Shown in pieces: positions 8,794-17,445 of a stretch of 64,000 nucleotides of DNA. The stretch spans positions 1 to 64,000 of the forward strand of contig NZ_CANKXG010000004.1 in the NCBI RefSeq assembly GCF_947487575.1, read 5' to 3'. The notes under the pieces were generated by a model. The model made no database searches and had not been told where the DNA came from. It worked only from the letters and a program-made list of their open reading frames with translations. Source of the DNA: an uncultured Algibacter sp. (GTDB taxonomy: Bacteria > Bacteroidota > Bacteroidia > Flavobacteriales > Flavobacteriaceae). Both the position numbers and the translations under genes were made by a program. Each line of letters begins with the position of its first letter. Position 1 is the first letter of the stretch.

Positions 8794-10197
8794 TTATCTA
8801 AAATTATAACGCTCTAAATCACCATTTTTATTTATAAGTTCTAAGCGCAACGCTTCATAATTCGACTTATTTTTCAAAGCTTCTTGTACATCATTTATAT
8901 TTTTAACTTTCAAATCATTAATTGAAGTAATAATACAGCCTTCATGAATTCCGTTCTTTTTCCAATAATCGGCATATTTCGAATTCAGCTCTGTAATCAT
9001 AACGCCATACGTTACATTATATTTCTTAAGTTCAGAAGGTTTTGCATTTTTTATTCTGCCTACTAAAGGCATAGTAAATGTGTTATTTTTGGCAAGTTTA
9101 ACAGGTATATTTTTAATGTCACCATCTCTCGAAACTTTTAAATTAACAATATCATTAGGACGCTTAGCGCTTAAATGACCTGTTAAATCAGAAAATTTAG
9201 AAACTTTAATATTGTCTATTTCTTTAATAATATCACCTTTTTTAACACCCGCTTTTTCAGCTCCAGAATCTTCAACAACACTATCAATATAAACACCTTC
9301 TGTATCAGAAATTCCAATTTTTTTAGCCATAATACTATTAAGAGCACCTCCTTGAATTCCTAAAATGCCATTTTGCACATTGCCATACTCCATAATATCC
9401 TCAATTACTTTTCTAGCAATATTGCTAGGTACAGCAAAAGAATACCCTACATAAGAGCCTGTTTGTGATGTTATTGCGGTATTAATACCAACCAATTCAC
9501 CATTAGTATTAACTAACGCACCACCAGAATTCCCTGGGTTTACAGCCGCATCAGTTTGTATAAAAGATTGTCTGCTAGTACCCGATAAATCTCTGGATTT
9601 TGCACTTATAATACCAGCAGTAACGGTCGATGTTAAGTTAAAAGGATTCCCAACAGCCAAAACCCATTCGCCAATTTTAGCATTGTCAGAATCTGCAAAA
9701 GTTACAAACGGTAAGTCCTCATTAGCTTCAATTTTTAAAAGCGCAATATCCGTTTTTTCATCAGTGCCAATTAATTCAGCAACATAAGTTTTATTGTTAT
9801 TTAAAGTAACAGATAACTCATGCGCATTTTTAATAACATGGTTATTGGTTATGATATATCCATCAGCATTAATAATCACACCAGATCCAGTACCCATTTG
9901 TGCACGCTCAGAGCTCCTTCCAGAAAACAAATCTTGCAGCGAATATTGACCTGAACTTAGTGTTACATTTTTAACGTGTACAACTGCATTAACGGTGTTT
10001 TCAGCTGCAATAGTAAAATCTATGGTGTTTTCAGCCTTAAATAGAGTATTCATATTGCTGGTGGGCAAAAATGATGCGTTTGCGCTTTCAGCCGCCACCA
10101 AAATAGGTTTATCTTCCTCTAAAAATAGTTTGTAGGTTCCTAATGTAAAAATACCGCCTAAAGCCGAAACCAATACTAATGTCAAAATCTTTTTCAT
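8794..10197 (-). CDS. degQ: Periplasmic serine protease/chaperone of the DegP-DegQ (HtrA) family
   Basis: 467 aa. An N-terminal hydrophobic segment (residues 4-25) exports or anchors it. The trypsin-like domain carries the full triad: H120 (ITNNHVI), D150 (TDIALLKI) and S224 (NPGNSGGALV). Two PDZ domains follow, at about 275-365 and 380-467, as in Do-type proteases. It degrades or refolds damaged envelope proteins. It is monocistronic with its own terminator. I use degQ loosely; DegP, DegQ and DegS types cannot be separated here, though two PDZ domains argue against DegS. Confidence 0.95.
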   Translation of the reverse strand: MKKILTLVLVSALGGIFTLGTYKLFLEEDKPILVAAESANASFLPTSNMNTLFKAENTIDFTIAAENTVNAVVHVKNVTLSSGQYSLQDLFSGRSSERAQMGTGSGVIINADGYIITNNHVIKNAHELSVTLNNNKTYVAELIGTDEKTDIALLKIEANEDLPFVTFADSDNAKIGEWVLAVGNPFNLTSTVTAGIISAKSRDLSGTSRQSFIQTDAAVNPGNSGGALVNTNGELVGINTAITSQTGSYVGYSFAVPSNIARKVIEDIMEYGNVQNGILGIQGGALNSIMAKKIGISDTEGVYIDSVVEDSGAEKAGVKKGDIIKEIDNIKVSKFSDLTGHLSAKRPNDIVNLKVSRDGDIKNIPVKLAKNNTFTMPLVGRIKNAKPSELKKYNVTYGVMITELNSKYADYWKKNGIHEGCIITSINDLKVKNINDVQEALKNKSNYEALRLELINKNGDLERYNFR

Positions 10198-10224
10198 AAT
10201 TTTCAGTTTAAGTTTAAAATAATT

Positions 10225-10285
10225 CCTTAAGTATTTATACTTAAGGTTTCCTTTGAATTTGTCATTCCCGTGTAAACGGGAATCT
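10225..10285. repeat. Two short hairpins upstream of degQ, one a GTCATTCC-type repeat
   Basis: 10225-10246 is a 9-bp stem CCTTAAGTA/TACTTAAGG. At 10261-10285, GTCATTCCCG...CGGGAATCT forms ATTCCCG/CGGGAAT; a related sequence (GTCATTCCTGCGAAGGC, then AAGAATCT) is at 48674-48699. This looks like a family of small dispersed palindromes. Confidence 0.65.
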
Positions 10286-10368
10286 ATTAACGATTAAAAT
10301 TAAATATTTATTGAATCAAAAATTCAACTTTAACGACTATTTAACAATCCTTGTATCATTAACAATTT

Positions 10369-10500
10369 GGGCGTTACCGCAAGGGTCGGGCTTTTATTCA
10401 TGGATTTCTATTTCAAATTTTTGAATTCATGAACATAAATGTTTCGTTACAAGTCCTCGCTCGTGCCTCTCTGTGGGCTTTCCTCTGCAATCCCTAACGC
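10369..10500 (+). repeat. Dispersed structured element, copy 2
   Basis: Begins GGGCGTTACC-gcaag-GGTCGGGCTTTT and ends CTGCAATCCCTAACGC, with terminal pairing GCGTTA/TAACGC. The first ~90 bases nearly match copy 1 (3846-3988) in inverted orientation, including the internal hairpin built on TTCATG...CATGAA. It lies between the divergent degQ and dapF genes. Confidence 0.88.
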
Positions 10501-10588
10501 ACTTCGTTGTAAACATCTGCAAAAAAAGTAAGCTTTTTTCTACCTGCCAAAATTATCGCTAAGAATCAAAAAATTTAAATCACTTCTT

Positions 10589-10596
10589 TATCTTTG
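10589..10596 (+). promoter_or_regulatory. -7 box of the dapF operon
   Basis: TATCTTTG matches TAnnTTTG. The ATG at 10606 is only 10 bases downstream, so the transcript should have almost no leader. This argues against the in-frame TTG at 10594, which overlaps the box. Confidence 0.6.
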
Positions 10597-10605
10597 CAAC
10601 ATATT

Positions 10606-11379
10606 ATGCAGCACACCTTTTACAAATACCAAGGCACAGGAAACGATTTTGTGATGATTGATAATCGTCAACAAACTTTCGACAAAAATAATACCAAACA
10701 TATTGCATTTTTATGCGACCGACGTTTTGGCATAGGTGCAGATGGTTTAATTCTATTAGAAAATCATCCTGAATATGATTTTAAAATGGTATACTACAAC
10801 GCAGATGGTAATGAAAGTTCTATGTGTGGTAATGGGGGACGCTGTCTTGTGGCATTCGCAAAACAGTTAGGCGTCATTACAAATAAAGCTGCTTTCGAAG
10901 CTATAGATGGTTTGCACCATGCTAGTATAGACGGCGATATAGTTAAGCTTCAAATGTTAGATGTTGATACTGTTGAAACTTATAAAAATCATGTTTTTTT
11001 AAACACAGGTTCGCCACACCATGTACAATTTGAAAACGATATTGAAAAGTTCGATATTAAATCAAAAGGCGCTAATATTCGTTATGGAGCACCTTATTAT
11101 AACGCTGGTAGTAATGTGAATTTCGTAAAGAAAGCATCAAATACAACCTTTAGAGTTAGAACTTACGAACGAGGCGTAGAAAATGAAACCCTATCATGTG
11201 GTACCGGTGTTACAGCAGTAGCTATAGCAATGCATCATTTAGGCGAAACAGATAAAAATCAAGTTACTTTAAATGTTGAAGGCGGAAAACTAGAAGTATG
11301 TTTTGATGTTGAAAATGGGATCTATAAAAATGTATGGCTAATTGGCCCTGCAACACTTGTATTTAAAGGAAGTATATGA
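10606..11379 (+). CDS. dapF: Diaminopimelate epimerase
   Basis: 257 aa. Converts LL- to meso-diaminopimelate for peptidoglycan and lysine synthesis. The two catalytic cysteines are C74 (SSMCGNGGRC) and C198 (ETLSCGTG), and the N-terminal FYKYQGTGNDFVMIDN is typical of the family. I chose ATG 10606 over an upstream in-frame TTG (10594) because the family begins close to this Met and the -7 promoter box overlaps the TTG. First gene of an operon with GNAT, mltG and the DUF2279 gene; its stop overlaps the GNAT start (ATGA). Confidence 0.96.
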   Translation: MQHTFYKYQGTGNDFVMIDNRQQTFDKNNTKHIAFLCDRRFGIGADGLILLENHPEYDFKMVYYNADGNESSMCGNGGRCLVAFAKQLGVITNKAAFEAIDGLHHASIDGDIVKLQMLDVDTVETYKNHVFLNTGSPHHVQFENDIEKFDIKSKGANIRYGAPYYNAGSNVNFVKKASNTTFRVRTYERGVENETLSCGTGVTAVAIAMHHLGETDKNQVTLNVEGGKLEVCFDVENGIYKNVWLIGPATLVFKGSI

Positions 11380-11900
11380 TAACGCTAAAAGGCAAAAACA
11401 TATTTTTACGTGCCTTAGAACCAGAGGATTTAGAGTTTATTCATACTATTGAAAACGACGAATCTATTTGGGGAATTAGTAATACCCAAACACCATATTC
11501 TAAATTTTTAATCAAACAATATTTGGAACATGCTCACAAAGATATTTTCGAAGTGAAACAATTACGACTGGTTATTTCAAGTTATGATAATAGCGCTTTG
11601 GGTATGATTGATTTATTCGATTTTGATTTTAAAAACAGAAGAGCAGGAGTTGGTATTTTGGTTAAAGAACCTAATGATAGATTAAAGGGTTATGGGCGAG
11701 AGGCTTTAAAATTACTAATCGATTATAGTTTTATACATTTAGATTTGCATCAATTATATTGTAATATTTCAGAGGAAAATGCTGCCAGTATTAAATTGTT
11801 TTCAAATCAAGGATTTAAAAAAATTGGATTAAAAAAAGAATGGAACTATGTAAATGGTTCTTATAAAAACGAATATTTATATCAGCTTATTAATAATTAA
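11376..11900 (+). CDS. GNAT N-acetyltransferase, RimJ/RimL-like
   Basis: 174 aa. An N-terminal LRALEPEDLEFIHTIEND strand-helix, an acetyl-CoA-binding region around residues 95-115 (LKGYGREALKLLIDY) and the late ENAASIKLFSNQGFKKIG motif are those of the RimJ/RimL branch of GNAT enzymes. The acceptor could be a protein N-terminus or a small amine and is not visible. It overlaps dapF by four bases and mltG begins directly after its stop, so all are translated from one message. Confidence 0.88.
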   Translation: MITLKGKNIFLRALEPEDLEFIHTIENDESIWGISNTQTPYSKFLIKQYLEHAHKDIFEVKQLRLVISSYDNSALGMIDLFDFDFKNRRAGVGILVKEPNDRLKGYGREALKLLIDYSFIHLDLHQLYCNISEENAASIKLFSNQGFKKIGLKKEWNYVNGSYKNEYLYQLINN

Positions 11901-12944
11901 ATGTACATAAAAAAGATACTCTTAACGATTTTGGTCATTGGTCTTATAGTGGCCGCATTTTTTGCGAATTTTGTTTATAAAGCTATGTTGAAACCCAATA
12001 CTACTTTTAATAACGAAGTCGCCTATATTTTTGTACCAACTAAAGCTAGCTACGACCAAGTTAGAAACCAACTTAAGCCTTTGCTTAATGATATTGACTC
12101 TTTTGATGATTTAGCTGAACAGAAAAAATATACAACTAATATAAAAGCTGGTCGTTTTGCGATAAAAAAGGGAATGACCAATAACGATATTATAAATTCT
12201 ATTAGAAGTAAAAATTTACCAATTAAAGTATCTTTTAATAATCAAAGCACTTTAGAAAAATTAGCTGGACGAGTTTCAAAAGAAATAGAAGCTGACAGTA
12301 TTTCTCTTTTAAACGCCATGAAAAATGCTTCTTTTTTAACTAAAAACAAGTTTAAAGAAGAAACTGCGTTGGGTATGTATCTTCCAAATAGTTATGAGTT
12401 TTTCTGGAATACCTCTGCTAAATCTTTTAGATCGCGTATGTTAAAAGAATATAACCGTTTCTGGACTGATGCAAAAATTAAAAAAGCGCATGATAATGGC
12501 TTGTCTCAAGATCAAGTTATTGCATTGGCCTCTATAGTTTACGAAGAGTCAAAACAAGCATCTGAACAACCAATAATAGCAGGTGTCTATATGAATAGAC
12601 TAAAAATTGGAATGCCACTTCAAGCAGATCCAACATTAAAGTTTGCTGCTTACAAACTCCCTAAATATAAAAACACCGTTATAAAACGTGTGCTTAATGT
12701 ACATAAAGATATTGTGTCGCCATATAATACTTATAAAAATAGAGGATTACCACCAGGACTTATTGCAATGCCAGACATTTCAGCAATTAATGCAGTTTTA
12801 AATTATGAAAAGCATAAATACTTATATTTTGCTGCCGATACGAAGCGTTTTGGTTTTCATAAATTTGCTAAAACATTATCTCAGCATAATGTAAATGCTA
12901 GAGAATATCAACGTTATTTATCATCTCAAGGGATCAATAAATAG
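11901..12944 (+). CDS. mltG: Endolytic murein transglycosylase MltG
   Basis: 347 aa, YceG-like family. One N-terminal membrane helix (residues 5-27) anchors it and the rest is periplasmic. The catalytic glutamate lies in ASIVYEESKQ (E215/E216), and the family end motif with NTYKNRGLPPGLIAMP is at about 278-297. It cuts nascent glycan strands and so sets their length. The start codon directly follows the GNAT stop; the stop TAG overlaps the GTG of the next gene. Confidence 0.95.
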   Translation: MYIKKILLTILVIGLIVAAFFANFVYKAMLKPNTTFNNEVAYIFVPTKASYDQVRNQLKPLLNDIDSFDDLAEQKKYTTNIKAGRFAIKKGMTNNDIINSIRSKNLPIKVSFNNQSTLEKLAGRVSKEIEADSISLLNAMKNASFLTKNKFKEETALGMYLPNSYEFFWNTSAKSFRSRMLKEYNRFWTDAKIKKAHDNGLSQDQVIALASIVYEESKQASEQPIIAGVYMNRLKIGMPLQADPTLKFAAYKLPKYKNTVIKRVLNVHKDIVSPYNTYKNRGLPPGLIAMPDISAINAVLNYEKHKYLYFAADTKRFGFHKFAKTLSQHNVNAREYQRYLSSQGINK

Positions 12945-13858
12945 TGCATTTTTCTGGTGTAAAATATATTGCTTATTTTCTTTTATTACCACTGTTTTCC
13001 ATTGCTCAACAATCTAAGCTAAATACGTTTTTAACACCCAGTGATACACTTAATAAACCAAGAAGAAATGCAGTTGTTATTTCTGAAGTTTCTTTGGGAG
13101 CAATAACGCTTGTTGGTTTAAATCAACTGTGGTATGCTGATTTTAAACGTTCAAATTTTCATACTACAAATGATAATAATGAATGGTTACAAATGGACAA
13201 AATGGGACATGTTTTTGCCTCTTATCAACTTGGAAAGCACGGAGCCCAACTTTTAAATTGGAGTGGAGTAAGTAAACGCGACCAATTATTATATGGAGCT
13301 ACATTAGGTTTTGCATTTTTAACAGCAGTAGAAGTTCTTGACGGGTATTCTTCAGAGTGGGGCTTTTCATGGGGTGATGTTTTAGCAAATGGTGCAGGGT
13401 CAAGTCTTTATATTGGGCAAGAATTGTTATGGAAAGAACAACGAATTGCCTTAAAATACTCTTTTCATCAAACAAAATATGCAAAACAGCGGCCAGATAA
13501 GCTTGGTAAAAACTTATTAGAGCAAATTTTGAAAGACTATAACGGGCAAACCTACTGGCTTAGTGCTAATTTGCATGCCTTTTTTAAAGAAAGTAAAATA
13601 CCTAAATGGTTAAATGTTGCCGTAGGCTTTGGTGCAGAAGGGATGCTGACAGGTTTAAAAGATGTTGACAATCAAGTGTTAACAACTAATCAACGGTATA
13701 GGCAGTACTATTTAAGTTTTGACTTAAATTTGAATGCAATTAGGACAAATTCAAAATTGTTAAAGTCTATTTTTGATGTTGTTAATATGATAAAAATACC
13801 ATTTCCAACCATTGAGTTCAATAAAAATGGAGCTGTATTTCATCTATTCTACAATTAG
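12944..13858 (+). CDS. DUF2279 (YfiM-like) envelope protein
   Basis: 304 aa. A signal peptide ends near SIAQQS (residue 22). The DUF2279 core lies at about 75-150, with DKMGHVFASYQLGK, the YGATLGFAFLTAVEVLDGYS segment and GFSWGDVLANGAG; the conserved His, Glu, Asp and Gly pattern suggests a membrane-embedded lipid-active or structural role, but the function is unknown. Translation starts at a GTG that shares its first base with the mltG stop (TAGTG), which implies translational coupling. Last gene of the dapF operon. Confidence 0.82.
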   Translation: MHFSGVKYIAYFLLLPLFSIAQQSKLNTFLTPSDTLNKPRRNAVVISEVSLGAITLVGLNQLWYADFKRSNFHTTNDNNEWLQMDKMGHVFASYQLGKHGAQLLNWSGVSKRDQLLYGATLGFAFLTAVEVLDGYSSEWGFSWGDVLANGAGSSLYIGQELLWKEQRIALKYSFHQTKYAKQRPDKLGKNLLEQILKDYNGQTYWLSANLHAFFKESKIPKWLNVAVGFGAEGMLTGLKDVDNQVLTTNQRYRQYYLSFDLNLNAIRTNSKLLKSIFDVVNMIKIPFPTIEFNKNGAVFHLFYN

Positions 13859-13881
13859 AAATTACACTTAAACGATTAATT

Positions 13882-13912
13882 TTGAAGTTATTTAAAAAAA
13901 GACTAATTTTGC
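13882..13912 (+). promoter_or_regulatory. Promoter of the lysozyme-like gene
   Basis: TTTG at 13882-13885, 19-nt spacer, TAATTTTG at 13905-13912: a close fit to the Bacteroidota consensus. The start codon follows 35 bases later. Confidence 0.75.
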
Positions 13913-13947
13913 ACGCTCAAATTTCAAGGCATATTTAATTTAAAAAT

Positions 13948-14628
13948 ATGCTGAAAAAATTTAAAATTATGGTAAGAAATATTGCAAGTTACGTATCTGT
14001 TACGCTTACAATATTAACACTATTGTATGCTTCGTTTCAGTCAAAAGAAACAATTGATTTGAGTAAGTATTCTACTGAAGGCTTGATTTTAAATTACACA
14101 GTAAGTATTGATGCAACTGTAAATGATAATCATTCTGCACTAACCGACTCAGATTTTGAGTTTTCACCTTATTTAGGAAAATCATTTGTTGGCTTTAAAG
14201 AAGCACTAGCTTTTAAAGAGTCTGGAGGCGATTATTCTTCAGTAAATACATATGGCTATTTAGGTAAATATCAATTTGGGTCTGAAACTTTAAAACTTAT
14301 TGGAATTCATAATCCTACAAAATTTTTAAAGAATCCAAAATTACAAGAAAAAGCATTTATTGCTAATTCAGCTCGTAACAAATGGATATTAAGGCGTGAT
14401 ATTAAGAATTTTGTTGGAAAGCGAATTAACGGAATTATAATAACAGAATCTGGAATGTTAGCAGCAGCACACCTTGCTGGCCCTGGAAGTGTTAAAAAAT
14501 ACTTAAGAAGCTACGGTCTTGATAACTTTGCTGATGGATATGGTACTACAGTACACAATTATATGAAGCGTTTTTCTGGATACGATACGTCTTTTATAAA
14601 AGGAAATAAAAAGGCTAAAGCTCTGTAG
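13948..14628 (+). CDS. Exported lysozyme-like (transglycosylase-type) protein
   Basis: 226 aa with an N-terminal membrane segment (residues 12-30). The middle segment FKEALAFKESGGDYSSVN, followed by YGYLGKYQFGSETLKLIG, has the ESGG-(D/N)-Y and GKYQF pattern of the lysozyme-like superfamily; the Glu of KESGG would be the catalytic acid. Related flavobacterial proteins are often labelled LysM peptidoglycan-binding proteins, but I see no LysM repeat. A second Met eight codons in (13969) is an alternative start. It follows the mltG operon and converges on the RsmI-like gene with only four bases between stops. Confidence 0.75.
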   Translation: MLKKFKIMVRNIASYVSVTLTILTLLYASFQSKETIDLSKYSTEGLILNYTVSIDATVNDNHSALTDSDFEFSPYLGKSFVGFKEALAFKESGGDYSSVNTYGYLGKYQFGSETLKLIGIHNPTKFLKNPKLQEKAFIANSARNKWILRRDIKNFVGKRINGIIITESGMLAAAHLAGPGSVKKYLRSYGLDNFADGYGTTVHNYMKRFSGYDTSFIKGNKKAKAL

Positions 14629-14632
14629 TTAT

Positions 14633-15349
14633 TTAGCTTTTATGAATAATAAATATAGTAGGTCTTTTATGAAGATCTACCTTATTTTTTTTCCATTGAT
14701 TTGCCGACTGCGTTTTTATAAACTCACTACTTAGGGTAATATCACAAGCTACACAAATACCAGTGTTGTTCTCTAAAACTGATGATAAATCTTCTAACAT
14801 CTTATTGTTTCTATATGGTGTTTCAATGAAAATTTGTGATTGATTTTTCTCAAATGAAAGACGCTCTAATCTTTTAATTTCATTTTTACGCGCACCCTTA
14901 TCTATAGGAAGGTAACCGTTAAATGTGAAGCTTTGTCCGTTCATTCCAGAACTCATAATGGCCATTAGAATAGATGAGGGGCCAACTAAAGGTATTACTT
15001 TTATGCTTTTTTGATGTGCAATCTTTACAATTTCAGCACCTGGATCTGCAACGCCAGGACATCCAGCTTCAGACAATAACCCAACATCAGTTCCATTTAG
15101 ACATGGAAATAAAAACGATGGTAATTCGGTTTCATCTGTAAATTTATTTAAATGAAACATATTTAGAGAGGGCTGTGATTTTTCTGGACTAATTTTTTTT
15201 ATAAAACGCCTTGCTGTTTTATCATTTTCAACAATAAAAGTATCTATATTATTAATAGTTTGCTTTACTGTTATTGGCAAAACGTCTAATGGGTTGTTAT
15301 CTCCTAATGTAGTTGGAATTAAATAAAGCTTACCTTTTTTATTATTCAT
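14633..15349 (-). CDS. RsmI-like SAM-dependent methyltransferase (tetrapyrrole methylase fold)
   Basis: 238 aa. GKLYLIPTTLGDNN at the N-terminus, SEAGCPGVADPG near residue 93 and VGPSS near residue 122 match the RsmI/YraL family, which 2'-O-methylates C1402 of 16S rRNA. The motifs differ from the classic RsmI (ATPIGNL, SDAGTP), so this may be a divergent paralogue with another RNA target. Third gene of a minus-strand operon after dnaA and the phosphatase (15-base gap). Confidence 0.85.
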   Translation of the reverse strand: MNNKKGKLYLIPTTLGDNNPLDVLPITVKQTINNIDTFIVENDKTARRFIKKISPEKSQPSLNMFHLNKFTDETELPSFLFPCLNGTDVGLLSEAGCPGVADPGAEIVKIAHQKSIKVIPLVGPSSILMAIMSSGMNGQSFTFNGYLPIDKGARKNEIKRLERLSFEKNQSQIFIETPYRNNKMLEDLSSVLENNTGICVACDITLSSEFIKTQSANQWKKNKVDLHKRPTIFIIHKS

Positions 15350-15364
15350 ATTGTAGCTGTAATT

Positions 15365-15814
15365 TTATAGTAAGTTTTTTGCAATAATATCACAAGCTTC
15401 ATCTAACATTTGGTAGACGTTTTCGAAACCATAATCTCCTCCGTAGTATGGGTCTGGGACTTCGTGGTTTTTGTTTGGGTGTACTTCATTCAAAATTAAT
15501 TTCACTTTAGCAATATCGTCCTCATGTCTAGCAAGCTTAATTACGTTTTGAAAATTAGATTCATCCATAACGTAAATGAAATCAAAAGTATCAAAATCTA
15601 AAACATTAAATTGGCGACCTTTTAAATTTGAGATATCTAAACCGTGTTTTCTTGCCACAGCTATAGAACGTTTATCTGGAGCACTTCCTGAATGATAATT
15701 TGCTGTACCAGCAGAATCAACTATAAAATTATTTGAAAGTTTAGATTTTATTATGCCTTCAGCTAGAGGAGAACGACAAATGTTTCCTAAGCAAACCATT
15801 AAAATTTTAGTCAT
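15365..15814 (-). CDS. Low-molecular-weight protein-tyrosine phosphatase
   Basis: 149 aa, the usual size. The P-loop CLGNICRS gives nucleophile C8 and R14; the general acid Asp lies in VPDPYYGG near residue 120. Such enzymes remove phosphate from tyrosine (often from capsule-type BY-kinases) or, in some lineages, from arginine. Sits 14 bases after dnaA and 15 before the RsmI-like gene on the same strand, so cotranscription with dnaA is likely. The substrate is unknown. Confidence 0.93.
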   Translation of the reverse strand: MTKILMVCLGNICRSPLAEGIIKSKLSNNFIVDSAGTANYHSGSAPDKRSIAVARKHGLDISNLKGRQFNVLDFDTFDFIYVMDESNFQNVIKLARHEDDIAKVKLILNEVHPNKNHEVPDPYYGGDYGFENVYQMLDEACDIIAKNLL

Positions 15815-15828
15815 TATGTGAATGTATT

Positions 15829-17256
15829 TTAAACAGAAAGTTTTTTACCGATATCGTCAACGTATTTTTTAAATTGTTTATCTGTTGATGATAGATTGTC
15901 AACTGTTTTGCAAGCATGTAAAACGGTTGCATGGTCACGTTTTCCTATTTGAGAACCAATACTAGCAAGTGATGCTTTGGTGAATTTTTTAGCAAAAAAC
16001 ATAGCTAATTGACGGGCTTGTACAATATGGCGTTTTCTAGTTTTAGATTGTAAAGTATCTACATCCATTTGGAAATAGTCAGATACAACTTTTTGAATGT
16101 AATCTATAGAAACTTCACGTTTTGTGTTCTTTACAAACTTCTCTACTATAATTCGAGCTAAATCAATTGTAATTTCTTTTTTATTGAAAGACGATTGCGC
16201 AATCAATGATATAATTGCTCCTTCTAGCTCTCTAACATTAGTTTTAATGTTTTTTGCAACATATTCAATTATATCATCAGGCATTTCAACACCATCGCGA
16301 TATAATTTATTTTTTAAAATTGAAACACGAGTTTCAAAATCTGGATTTTGTAATTCAGCAGATAATCCCCATTTAAAGCGTGATAATAGACGTTGTTCAA
16401 TATCTTGCATATCAACCGGTGCTTTATCACTGGTTAAAATAACTTGCTTACCATTTTGGTGTAAATGATTGAATATATGAAAGAATACATCTTGTGTTCC
16501 TGTTTTTCCAGATAAGAATTGAACATCGTCAATAATAAGAACATCAATAATTTGATAAAAATGAATAAAATCATTTCTATTATTCTTTTTTACGGCATCA
16601 ATATATTGTTGCGTAAACTTCTCAGCGGAAATATATAAAACTGTTTTTTCTGGATATTTATCTTTAATGTCAACACCAATAGCATGTGCTAAATGTGTTT
16701 TTCCTAAACCAACACCTCCAAAAATTAATAACGGGTTAAAAGATGTACCTCCAGGTTTGTTGGCAACAGCTAACCCTGCACTTCGTGCTAATCTATTAGA
16801 GTCGCCTTCTAAGAAGTTTTCAAAGCTATAGTTGGGATTAAGTTGAGATTCAATCTTTACGTTTCTAATACCAGGAATAACAAATGGATTTCTAAGTTCA
16901 GGACTCTTATTGTTTAAAGGAACATCAACATCTTGTGATTTTAAAGCACCTCTATTAGCACTTGGGATTTTTTCAGTAAATGGTTGCTTGTTACCATACG
17001 TGTTTTCCATTTTTATAATGTAAACAAGTCTGGCGGTTTCCCCTAATTCTTTAGTGAGTGAAACTTTAAGAATTTTAACATAATGCTCTTCAAGCCACTC
17101 GTAAAAGAATTTGCTAGGCACTTGAATACTAAGAGCGGTATCAGTTAATTTAACTGCTTTTATTGGTTCAAACCAAGTCTTATATGCTTGCGGTTGAATA
17201 TTATCTTTTATAAACCCTAGACAATTATCCCATACCGATTGCGCAGTTACACTCAT
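15829..17256 (-). CDS. dnaA: Chromosomal replication initiator DnaA
   Basis: 475 aa. Domain I at residues 1-85; a linker to about 135; the AAA+ domain with Walker A GGVGLGKTHL (K186) and Walker B VLIIDDVQF; and the C-terminal DNA-binding domain IV with RKRHIVQARQLAMFFAKK and the signature IGKRDHATVLHACK. Binds DnaA boxes and opens oriC. No box cluster is visible next to the gene here, which fits Bacteroidota where oriC is often elsewhere. Probably heads the operon with the phosphatase and RsmI-like genes. Confidence 0.98.
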   Translation of the reverse strand: MSVTAQSVWDNCLGFIKDNIQPQAYKTWFEPIKAVKLTDTALSIQVPSKFFYEWLEEHYVKILKVSLTKELGETARLVYIIKMENTYGNKQPFTEKIPSANRGALKSQDVDVPLNNKSPELRNPFVIPGIRNVKIESQLNPNYSFENFLEGDSNRLARSAGLAVANKPGGTSFNPLLIFGGVGLGKTHLAHAIGVDIKDKYPEKTVLYISAEKFTQQYIDAVKKNNRNDFIHFYQIIDVLIIDDVQFLSGKTGTQDVFFHIFNHLHQNGKQVILTSDKAPVDMQDIEQRLLSRFKWGLSAELQNPDFETRVSILKNKLYRDGVEMPDDIIEYVAKNIKTNVRELEGAIISLIAQSSFNKKEITIDLARIIVEKFVKNTKREVSIDYIQKVVSDYFQMDVDTLQSKTRKRHIVQARQLAMFFAKKFTKASLASIGSQIGKRDHATVLHACKTVDNLSSTDKQFKKYVDDIGKKLSV

Positions 17257-17290
17257 GTTTTGTTTTTGTTGTATTTTTTAGTTAGAATTT

Positions 17291-17392
17291 ATATGAAAAT
17301 TGATTTTTCATATCCCCCTTTTGAACTTCACGCAAATATGTGAACAAAATTCTTAAAAAAAAAATGAATTACTATTGAATTTTAAGAATTTT
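17291..17392. repeat. Inverted repeats in the dnaA/thioesterase divergent interval
   Basis: A 9-bp hairpin ATATGAAAA/TTTTCATAT (17291-17313) lies just upstream of dnaA, and a 13-bp perfect inverted repeat AAAATTCTTAAAA / TTTTAAGAATTTT (17346-17358 and 17380-17392) lies further out. Such symmetry suits a regulator site or transcript hairpin; no clean promoter box is evident. Confidence 0.55.
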
Positions 17393-17445
17393 TTCCTCAT
17401 GTTTAAGCTCATGCCGAAACTACAAAAAAATATTTAAATAAACTT

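Noticed and set aside
17257-17445. oriC beside dnaA
   Set aside because: No DnaA-box cluster and only short palindromes; Bacteroidota origins are often not next to dnaA.
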